The notes under the pieces: generated by a model
Databases searched by the model: none
What the model was told of the DNA's origin: nothing
What the model saw: only the letters and a program-made list of their open reading frames with translations
Translations under genes and position numbers: made by a program
From: CAWAND01 sp963797485
Lineage (GTDB): Bacteria; Chloroflexota; Anaerolineae; Anaerolineales; E44-bin32
Assembly (NCBI GenBank): GCA_963797485.1
Contig: CAWCPF010000004.1
Coordinates: 124,001-188,000 of the forward strand
Reading direction: 5' to 3'
Length of the DNA: 64,000 nt
Shown: positions 57,558-64,000 of the stretch, piece by piece
How positions within the stretch are numbered: the stretch's first letter is position 1
Layout: each line of letters starts with the position of its first letter

Positions 57558-58034
57558 GTGACGCGTGCGACCGTGAAAACGCTCGTGGTGGGGCTGGGGA
57601 ATCCAATTCTGAGTGATGATGCTGTCGGGCTGCACGTGGCCGCAGCCCTGCGTCCGATTCTGGCCGCTTGGGCCGATGTCGATGTGGCTGAAGACGAATG
57701 GGGCGGCCTGCGCCTCATGGAGCGGCTGGCCGGCTACGATCGGGCTGTGATCGTGGATGCCATGCGCACCGGCGCGCCGCCCGGGACCGTCCGCCGCCTG
57801 ACCCCCGACGACCTGCCCACCTGCCACAGCTCATCGTCGCATGACACCAGCCTGCCCGTCGCCCTGGAAGTCGGCCGGCGGGCGGGGGCGCGCCTGCCCG
57901 AAACCGGCGACATCACGCTGGTGGGCATCGAGGCCCTGGATGTTCTCACCTTTGCGGAGCAGCTCACGCCCGACGTAGCCGCCGCCGTCCCACGCGCTCT
58001 CGCGGAAGTGCAGGCCATCCTGCGCGGCGAGTAG
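57558..58034 (+). CDS. Hydrogenase maturation protease
   Basis: VVGLGNPILSDDAVGLHVA, with the first acidic metal ligand, then AVIVDAMRTGAPPG, and SSHDTSLPVALEVG mark the HybD/HycI family. About 158 residues. GTG 57573 (giving MKTLVVGLGNP) is also a possible start; neither has an ideal ribosome site. It would trim the MvhA C-terminus after nickel insertion. It ends convergently with the reductive activator gene. Confidence 0.8.
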   Translation: MTRATVKTLVVGLGNPILSDDAVGLHVAAALRPILAAWADVDVAEDEWGGLRLMERLAGYDRAVIVDAMRTGAPPGTVRRLTPDDLPTCHSSSSHDTSLPVALEVGRRAGARLPETGDITLVGIEALDVLTFAEQLTPDVAAAVPRALAEVQAILRGE

Positions 58035-58053
58035 GTTCGCCCGGCTGGGTGGC

Positions 58054-59642
58054 CTAACTTGGCCGGTCGGGCTCAGGCGCCAGGATCATGGCCGCCACGT
58101 AGCGGTCCATGAAGTCTTGCTCCCGATCAAGGTCAACTTGAACCGCCCGGCCCGCCAGCGCCTCGCCGCGAGCAAAGCCCTCGTCTGAAAGAAACAGTGC
58201 CGCACCGAACCCGGCGCCATTGGAAATCGTCTCCACGACCGAGGTCCGGACCGGGGGCAGGAGGCCCAGATCCATGGCCGCGCCGACATCCACCCGGCCG
58301 CCAAACGAGCCGGTGAGGATCAGCCGCTCCAGATCGCCCGGCACCAGACCGAGGCGTGACATCAATATCTCGATGGCCGCCCGAATGGCCCCCTTGGCTT
58401 TTTGAAGTTCGCGAATGTCCCACTGGGTCAGGCTCAGATCGGTGCCCGGGACCAGGGTGATGCGCCGCGTTCCGTGCCGGTCGAGGCCCAGCCGGTCGGA
58501 CAGCACCGGCAGGCGGGTCGCAATCCGCCCATTGGCCTCGATGGCGCCGGCGCGCCGCAGTTCGTGGACCAGACTGAGCAACCCGGATCCGGTGACCCCG
58601 ACGGGCGGGGAATGATCGATGGTTTCCAGGACAAGTTCCCCGGCCTCGAACCTGGCGGCCACAATCGCGCCGTCCACGGCGCGGGTACCGCAGGATATGT
58701 TCACGCCTTCGAAGGCGGGGCCGGCGGCGGTGGAGGCCGTCAGAATGGAGTGCCCATCGGTGACCAGCACCTCCCCGTTCGTCCCGAGATCGACCGCCGC
58801 CATGGGCGCGGCGGTCCGGTCAAAGCCAAAGTACGCCAGGCAGGCCAGCGCGTCGGAGCCCACAAAGCCCCCGATCAACGGGGGCAGAGCCACTTGTGCG
58901 CCGGGAGGCAAGATGTCCGCCAACGGTCCGGATGGCTGCCGGATCGCCTCGGCGGAGGAGGGCTCGAAGGGCAGGGTGGCCAAACTCTCGATCGGCAGCC
59001 CCATCAGCAGATGGTGCATGGCGGAGTTCCCGACGACGGTCACACGTTCGATCCTTGACCGGACGCTGGCGGAAAGGCGGAGCGAATCGATCGCCTGGTT
59101 GATGGATGCAGCCGCCAGCCGCTGTAAGCGGATGCGGTCCTCGGGACGGTTGAGGGCCGCGTTGAGCCTCGAGATGACGTCGGCGCCATAAACCGTCTGC
59201 TGGTTCAGGCTGGCGCCGCCGGCACACACCTCACCGTCCTCCAGCATCGTCAGGAACACCGCCACCGTGGTCGATCCAAGATCGATCCCCAGTCCGAGCG
59301 GCCCCCTGGTGGTCTGGTAGCGCCGGCTGGAGCGGAAGATCTTGTCCGAGTACACCACAATGGGGGACAGCACCACCCGGGCGTCGCGCGTCGATTCGTG
59401 CGCGGCATGCCAGACGGTTGTCCAACGCCAGTTCGCCCGGGGAGAGGTGAGCGCTGCTCGACCTCGTCTGGCGGGGCAACCCCGTCTTCAACGAGCACCT
59501 TGCACAGTCCGCAGGTCCCGCGGCCGGCGCAGGGCTGCTCCAATGGCAGCTCGGCGGCCGCGATGACCTTCCCGACGAGATCGCCGGCTGCCGCCTGAGC
59601 CGTGATGACCTGTTCGCCGTGGATGATGGTCAACGTCGGCAT
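58054..59642 (-). CDS. RACo-like corrinoid protein reductive activator, second copy (two frame breaks)
   Basis: The N-terminal 2Fe-2S domain has Cys38, 44 and 47 (EQPCAGRGTCGLCKV) with LACRARI further on. The ASKHA domain follows: LGLGIDLGSTTVAVFLTML, VVGNSAMHHLLMGLP, AAVDLGTNGEVLVTDG, GVTGSGLLSLV and LILTGSFGGRVDVGAAM. Breaks near 59445 and 59375 split the linker; joined length is ~530 residues. It is shorter than AcsV and sits with the corrinoid protein at 60472, so it probably reactivates that protein rather than AcsCD. Confidence 0.85.
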
Positions 59643-59680
59643 GATGGGGGTTCGCCTGATGAATCGGCCCGCCCGTCGGC

Positions 59681-60475
59681 TCAGCCGGGGACGGAGGGGG
59701 CGGCGGCAGGCTGGGCCGGGGAATTGGGCATGGCTGCCTGGACCGGTATGGAGCTTCGGGCCAGGAAGTCGGCCTGACGAATGGTCCCTCCAGGGGGGAC
59801 GATCAGGAAATCGGGGTCGGTTCGATCGAGCGACTGGGCCGTCTGCACCAGCCGGCGCACATACAGATCGCTGCCAAGGATCTCCTCATAGCGCATTCCC
59901 CACTGGGAGCAGTATGCCGCCACCTGCTTGGCCAGCGGGCGGTATCGCTCGAGGTCCAGCGCCGAGTGGGCCACGAAGACCAGGCGCTTGTAGTGGCTGT
60001 ACTGCTGATCCATGATCCACTGGGCGTCTTCTTCGCCGAAACGAAGGGCATAGTCCTGATGCTCGGCCAGCGGATGGCTCCCGGATTCGAGCCACCCCTT
60101 GGTCAGGTAATACGTCCCCGGTTCGTCTTGGAATTCCCGCACATAGCGTTCGTAACTTCCCAGCAGCACCGCGATGCAGTCGTGGGCGCGTGAGATGAGC
60201 AGCGTGTGCTGCCGCGCCGCCACTCCGTCCAGGCCGTTGCCGCACAGGCCGTACCCCAACACGATCAGACTCGGCGTCGCCAGACCGTCGATCTCGGCCT
60301 GGACCGCCTGACGGAGTTTGCCGGGCCAGCGATGAAGCCCGTAGTCGAGAAATGTGAAATTCTTCACAAGCCCCGGCGGAAGATGGGCCTCGAGCAGGTC
60401 TTCGAACACCCGGCAGCCGATGACGGCGATGGGGAGGGCGGGGTTCACGTTCGGCCGGCTCGCGTCGTCGCTCAT
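59681..60475 (-). CDS. DUF1638-like protein in the corrinoid methyltransferase cluster
   Basis: ATG 60475 overlaps the corrinoid gene stop as ATGA. 264 residues: IAVIGCRVFEDLL, LIVLGYGLCGNGLDGV, RAHDCIAVLLGSYERY, GTYYLTKGWLE and FLIVPPGGTIRQ. These match DUF1638 proteins, which recur beside corrinoid methyltransferases; their activity is not established. Conserved Cys and His residues (GCR, GLCGNG, HDC) could bind metal. The C-terminal tail is proline/alanine-rich. Confidence 0.7.
   Translation of the reverse strand: MSDDASRPNVNPALPIAVIGCRVFEDLLEAHLPPGLVKNFTFLDYGLHRWPGKLRQAVQAEIDGLATPSLIVLGYGLCGNGLDGVAARQHTLLISRAHDCIAVLLGSYERYVREFQDEPGTYYLTKGWLESGSHPLAEHQDYALRFGEEDAQWIMDQQYSHYKRLVFVAHSALDLERYRPLAKQVAAYCSQWGMRYEEILGSDLYVRRLVQTAQSLDRTDPDFLIVPPGGTIRQADFLARSSIPVQAAMPNSPAQPAAAPSVPG
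60351..60370. promoter_or_regulatory. TTGTGA-type palindrome inside the DUF1638-like gene
   Basis: AATGTGA, AATTCT, TCACAAG. It is the only member of the site family inside a coding region (codons for KNFTF), so it may be a chance match or an internal operator. Confidence 0.25.
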
Positions 60476-61127
60476 GGGCGTTCGCCCAGGGCGGCGATCA
60501 GACGCTTGGCCAGGTCGGCGGCCGAGGCGGCGTTGGCGGCATAGCCATCGGCGCCGATTTTGTCGGCGAACTCCTGGGTCACCGGCGCGCCGCCGATCAT
60601 GACCTTGACCCGGCCCCGCAGTCCGGCCGACTCCAGGGCCTGCAGGGTGGTTTCCATCGAGCGCATGGTCGTGGTCAGCAGAGCGGACATGGCCACGATG
60701 TCGGCCTGACCGTCCCGCACAGCTTCGACAAATCGGGCCGGATCGACGTCGCGGCCCGAGGTCGTTGATCTCGAACCCGGCGCCTTCGCACATCATGGCC
60801 ACCAGGTTCTTGCCAATGTCATGCAGGTCGCCTTTGACGGTCCCGATAGCGATCTTGCCGGCCATCTTGGCGCCGGTCTCCACCAGCAAGGGACGCAGGA
60901 TATCCATGGCGGCCTGCATGGCGCGCGCCGCTCGCAGCACCTCGGGGACGAACAGGTTGCCCGCCCCGAACTCGACCCCGACGTGTTCCATCCCCGGCAT
61001 CAGCCCCTGGTTGAGGATCAGCGCCGCGTCCAGGCCTTCCTCCAGCGCCTGCCGCGTGAGGATCGGCGTGGCGGCCATATCGCCTTCGATCACCTTTTGG
61101 GCCAGTTGCGAGAGGGCTGTCGCTCAT
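60472..61127 (-). CDS. Corrinoid protein of a methyltransferase system (two frame breaks)
   Basis: ATG 61127 follows GGAG. The helical cap (ILTRQALEEGLDAALILNQG and MEHVGVEFGAG) precedes the cobalamin-binding domain: GTVKGDLHDIGKNLVAMM (DxHxxG, His as lower ligand), ADIVAMSALLTTTM and VMIGGAPVTQEFADKIGADGY. Breaks near 61107 and 60755. Joined length is ~217 residues, typical of MtbC/MtgC-type carriers. It accepts a methyl group from a substrate-specific methyltransferase and passes it to the adjacent pterin-binding enzyme. Confidence 0.88.
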
Positions 61128-61161
61128 GCAAGGTCTCCTGGCGGCGCGTCGGGGCTGATGG

Positions 61162-62035
61162 TCAATTCTCGGCCGCCTGCTCGCGCTGACGGTAAGCCTG
61201 GATCCACGCCATGCCGTATTCGTCACGCCCCATCGACAAATCCGCAGCCTGGATGGCCAGGCGGACTTCCGGCACCATCGGATTGGTAATCGGACAGGTC
61301 AGGCCGGCATGGATCGCCATGGCGATGAAAGTGCTGTTGAGGTGTTTGCGGTCCGGCATCCCAAACGAGATGTTGCTCACGCCCATGGTGATGTTAACCC
61401 CGAATTCGGCCACGACCAACCCGGCGGTGTCGAGGGCGATCTTTCCGGCGTTGCTGTCGGAGCCCATCGTCAGGGCCAGCGGATCGATGACCACGGCCTC
61501 GGGGGGAATGCCCTGTCTGGCGGCGGCGTCGAGAAATCTTGGCGGCCACGCGTAGGCGATCCTCGGCCGTGGGGGGAATGCCCTGCTCATCCATGCACAG
61601 CCCGATCACGGCCGCGCCGTGGGCTTTCACCAAGGGCAGAGTGCGATCGAGAGATGCCGCCTCGCCGTTGACCGAGTTGACCAGCGCCTTGCCCTGATAG
61701 GCCGTCAGGGCGGCCTCGAGCGCCACCGGGTCGGCGGTGTCGAAGCAAAGCGGCGCGTCGGTGACTTCCGTCACCGTGGTCATCAGCTCGACCAGCAGGG
61801 CGGCCTCGTCGGCGCCGGGGACCCCGGCGTTGACATCCAGCACCAACGCGCCGGCTTCGACTTGAGCCAGCGCGTCGGCGCGAACCTGGTCAAAGTTGCC
61901 GGCCTGAAGAGCCTCCAGCATCTGTTTGCGTCCGGTCGGGTTGATGCGCTCGCCGATGATGACCGTGCGGAGCCCGCGCCGAATCTCAACGCTCTTGGTC
62001 TTCGATGAAAGGACCGTGGTCAGGTCGTCAGGCAT
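61162..62035 (-). CDS. Pterin-binding (methyl-THF) methyltransferase (one frame break)
   Basis: ATG 62035 behind GAGGTGAG. TVIIGERINPTGRKQMLE, LVLDVNAGVPGADE, LCFDTADPVALEAAL, LVNSVNGEAASL, VVIDPLALTMGSD and ITMGVSNISFGMPDR show an AcsE/MtgA-type DHPS-like barrel. The break near 61545 lies in the middle. Joined length ~290 residues. It would transfer methyl groups between the corrinoid protein and THF, feeding or draining the Wood-Ljungdahl methyl pool. The upstream substrate enzyme (MttB-like or O-demethylase) is not in the window. Confidence 0.88.
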
Positions 62036-62306
62036 GGCTCACCTCAATTCTGCCGCCGCGCGCCTATTCAAGCCGCCGCAGCTCATCTGCCTAGCCTAAG
62101 GGATACGCCCGCGCCTGTCACGCTCAAAATGACACACCATCCGCCTGACATTAAGCCATGCTTCGGCAGGAAAGACTCGCGGTGAAACCCGTCTAGCCGC
62201 AGGCGCCGGAGAACAGCCTACGTCCGCCGAATTGCCGGAGTTTCCTGTCCGCCTGCAGCCAAGATACCGACGCGCCCGGGCAGCCGAAATCAGTCACAGC
62301 ACTTGC
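62036..62306. other. Promoter region of the methyltransferase operon
   Basis: No gene is seen. On the minus strand TTGAGC with TATCCC 16 bases further on (about 62130-62100) is a weak promoter candidate for the methyltransferase operon. Confidence 0.2.
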
Positions 62307-62645
62307 TCAGACCACCGCTAGAGGTGCCATCCGACTCCCGGCGAGCCGGGCTTCATCGGTTTCAGCCCAAGGATGTCGGATCCAGACCAGGAGTTTCTGG
62401 AGTCCGTATTGGATCAACCAGACGGAAATCGGCAGGCCGATGGCGGCCAGCATCCCGCGTGGCGTGTCAGGCTGCCACGGCCAGGTCGAAAGGTGGCTGG
62501 CCATTTCGCGCGTGCGGAGCAGGCTAGACAATGCCTTCTCAAGCTCGCCGATAGACCGCCTCGATTTTCGCGTAAGCCAGCCTCCACAACCCAGCTCCTT
62601 CCATTGGCCCCCAGCCCCTTCAGGGGCGCCATACCTCGCGTGCAT
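62307..62645 (-). pseudogene. C-terminal remnant of a membrane protein
   Basis: The frame contains RSIGELEKALSSLLRTREM, STWPWQPDTPRGMLAAIGLP and ISVWLIQYGLQKLLV: a charged helix, then a hydrophobic helix. The helix-STWPW-P-T-RG pattern is protein-like. No start or N-terminal domain is present upstream, where arginine/glycine-rich junk begins. I think it is the 3' part of a truncated gene; no named family. Confidence 0.35.
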
Positions 62646-62761
62646 GGTCGGCTATGCAGAACTCGCACGACCGCGGGGATGAGCATCACTTACCGCGCCG
62701 CGGTCCGCCTTCGATACTGGATCAAGCGCTCAATTACTCGATGAATTGTGAGAGTTCTCAG

Positions 62762-63121
62762 ATGTCTGACGCACAAGATCCCCTGCTCCAGAAGGCAAGC
62801 CGCCAGGCTGATCTATGCCAGATCTTCGGCAGCGCCACTCGAGTGCTGATCCTGTGGTCGCTGGTCGGCCGTGAGCTGTGCGTAGGAGACATTGCCGCCG
62901 CCATTCAGTCCTCGTGCCAGAACACTTCGCAGCATCTGCGCCTGATGAAGGACCGAGGAATTCTTGTCTCCCAACGACGGGGCCATGCCGTCTACTACCG
63001 GATCAACGGCAATGAGCTCATGCACAGGTGTCCGGTGCTTGGCGATTTCGCCATGCCGTCGCAACCCATAACACCTTCCAACGGTGCCTCGAAGCGCAGC
63101 CTTGAAGAGCCGGTGTCCTGA
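62762..63121 (+). CDS. ArsR-family metalloregulator
   Basis: Start at ATG 62762 or 62741. The winged helix is clear: QIFGSATRVLILWSLVGREL, CVGDIAAAIQSSCQNTSQHLRLMKDRGILVSQRRGHAVYYRI. Cysteines at LCQ, ELCVGD and SSC could bind metal; the classical ELCVCDL site has G in place of the second C. About 119 residues. An inverted repeat CTCAATT/AATTGTGAG (62730-62753) just upstream may be its operator. It probably controls the adjacent Fe-S membrane gene. Confidence 0.75.
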   Translation: MSDAQDPLLQKASRQADLCQIFGSATRVLILWSLVGRELCVGDIAAAIQSSCQNTSQHLRLMKDRGILVSQRRGHAVYYRINGNELMHRCPVLGDFAMPSQPITPSNGASKRSLEEPVS

Positions 63122-63142
63122 TGTCGATCAATGGAGGTCGCC

Positions 63143-64000
63143 ATGCGCGTTGACCCAACCTTGCTGAATGAGATCAAAGCCTACGGGGCCATCGCCCCCG
63201 AGGCGTGCTTCAATTGCGGCAACTGTACGGCGCTTTGCCCGCTGGCCAGCGATGAGCACCCCTTTCCCCGGAAGATCAACCGCATGATCCAGATGGGTCT
63301 GAAGGGGATGCTCCTGGCCAGCACCGATCCGTGGCTGTGCTACTACTGCGGGGACTGCTCCGCAACCTGCCCACGCGGGGCGGAGCCCGCCGAGACGGTC
63401 ATGGCAGTTCGCCGTTGGCTGATCGCGGAGTACGACCGATCGGGGGGGGCAGCCAAGCTCTACAAATCGGGCCGGGCAGCCGCGTTGGCCATCTTGCGAG
63501 CGGCCGTGCTGCCCCTCGTCCTGCTGCTGGGCTACCATCTCGCAACTGGCGGACGACATCTGCAGACCGGCCAGGTGGCGCTGAACGATTTTGCGCCGGT
63601 GGGGTGGGTGTGGGCTCTGGTGCTGGCCGATTTCGTCTACCTGGCCGCCCATATTGTGCGCAACATGCGCACGATGGCCGGATACGTCTTGGGCGACGAC
63701 CTCCGAGACAAGCATGTCTCCGCCGAAACCTACCTGGGCGCCCTGCGGGATTTCGTTGTGCATTTCGCCACCCAAAGACAGTGGTGGTCAAAGTGCGATC
63801 CGACGCGCCGAGTTCGAGCTCACTCGCTGGCTCAAGCACCTGCTCCTGATGACCGGCTATGTCACCATGCTCTTCCTGGTGGTCCCGTTTCTGTGGTGGT
63901 TCCAGACCGATCAGCTGTATCCGATCACCCATCCCCAACGCTGGCTGGGCTATTACGCCACGGCCGTGCTCATCGTGACTTCCGCGGAGATCCTGGTCAG
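63143..64000 (+). CDS. HdrC/QmoC-like membrane-bound Fe-S protein, 3' end outside window
   Basis: ATG 63143 behind GGAGG. Two 4Fe-4S motifs, CFNCGNCTALCP and CYYCGDCSATCPRG, are followed by membrane helices (AAVLPLVLLLGYHLA and VGWVWALVLADFVYLAAHIV). The initial frame stays open to 64000, but from ~63800 the sensible protein lies in another frame (AEFELTRWLKHLLLMTGYV, then PITHPQRWLGYYATAVLIV), so a break lies near 63790-63810. This is a quinone-linked HdrC/E or QmoC-type electron carrier. It would tie cytoplasmic Hdr chemistry to the membrane pool. Confidence 0.75.
   Translation, partial: MRVDPTLLNEIKAYGAIAPEACFNCGNCTALCPLASDEHPFPRKINRMIQMGLKGMLLASTDPWLCYYCGDCSATCPRGAEPAETVMAVRRWLIAEYDRSGGAAKLYKSGRAAALAILRAAVLPLVLLLGYHLATGGRHLQTGQVALNDFAPVGWVWALVLADFVYLAAHIVRNMRTMAGYVLGDDLRDKHVSAETYLGALRDFVVHFATQRQWWSKCDPTRRVRAHSLAQAPAPDDRLCHHALPGGPVSVVVPDRSAVSDHPSPTLAGLLRHGRAHRDFRGDPGQ

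Overview
The window looks like a contig from an uncultivated anaerobic bacterium, most likely Chloroflexota (Anaerolineae-like). It is GC-rich and carries a bacterial, tetrahydrofolate-type Wood-Ljungdahl carbonyl branch next to a methanogen-like HdrABC-MvhADG module. It also has PD40 repeat lipoproteins and GT39-like membrane proteins of a kind common in that phylum. The taxonomic call is inference: no rRNA, tRNA or other marker gene is present. I saw no CRISPR array, prophage or intact insertion sequence.

Layout. Positions 1-15.8 kb are accessory: tandem PD40 propeller proteins, an amidohydrolase remnant, an ABC-2 exporter, a phenylalanine hydroxylase behind a candidate Tyr-codon leader peptide, an LRR lipoprotein, two tandem GT39-like membrane proteins, a marR-ABC exporter operon, OsmC, and remnants of ArsR/AHSA1 and CPBP genes. 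Positions 15.9-19.5 kb hold a three-gene operon (solute-binding protein, solute-binding protein fused to vWA, membrane coiled-coil protein). Positions 19.8-25.1 kb hold a polyphosphate-flavoured cluster (CYTH-CHAD, SixA, two thymidylate-kinase-like proteins, Ppx/GppA). Positions 26-31.3 kb hold a hexaheme lipoprotein, an MBL-fold hydrolase, an aldo/keto reductase and a GltD/NfnB-like flavoprotein.

Positions 31.5-62 kb are the metabolic core. They encode a MetV-MetF fusion (methylene-THF reductase), a homocysteine-methyltransferase-family protein, a DUF166-like protein, an HMA-like protein without CxxC, CooS/AcsA, AcsB, AcsD, AcsC, a small Fe-S protein, the reductive activator AcsV, CooC, AcsE, malic enzyme, a thioredoxin-reductase-like flavoprotein and a second CooC. 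HdrCBA-MvhDGA and a hydrogenase protease follow. A divergent methyltransferase module (pterin-binding methyltransferase, corrinoid protein, DUF1638-like protein, second reductive activator) comes next. The right edge holds an ArsR regulator and a membrane-bound HdrC/QmoC-like Fe-S protein that runs off the window.

The core genes fit together as follows. MetVF makes methyl-THF, AcsE moves the methyl group to the corrinoid protein AcsCD, and CooS/AcsB condenses it with CO to acetyl-CoA. MvhADG-HdrABC can couple H2 to ferredoxin. AcsV and CooC keep the corrinoid and Ni centres active, and the divergent module can feed extra methyl groups. A recurrent TTGTGA-N6-TCACAA palindrome in the intergenic gaps suggests one CRP/FNR- or Rex-type regulon over much of the window.

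Caution: roughly 30 frame breaks interrupt otherwise well-conserved genes, several of them single-base changes in short homopolymers. Most look like sequencing or assembly errors, so such genes are annotated as single CDS with the breaks noted.
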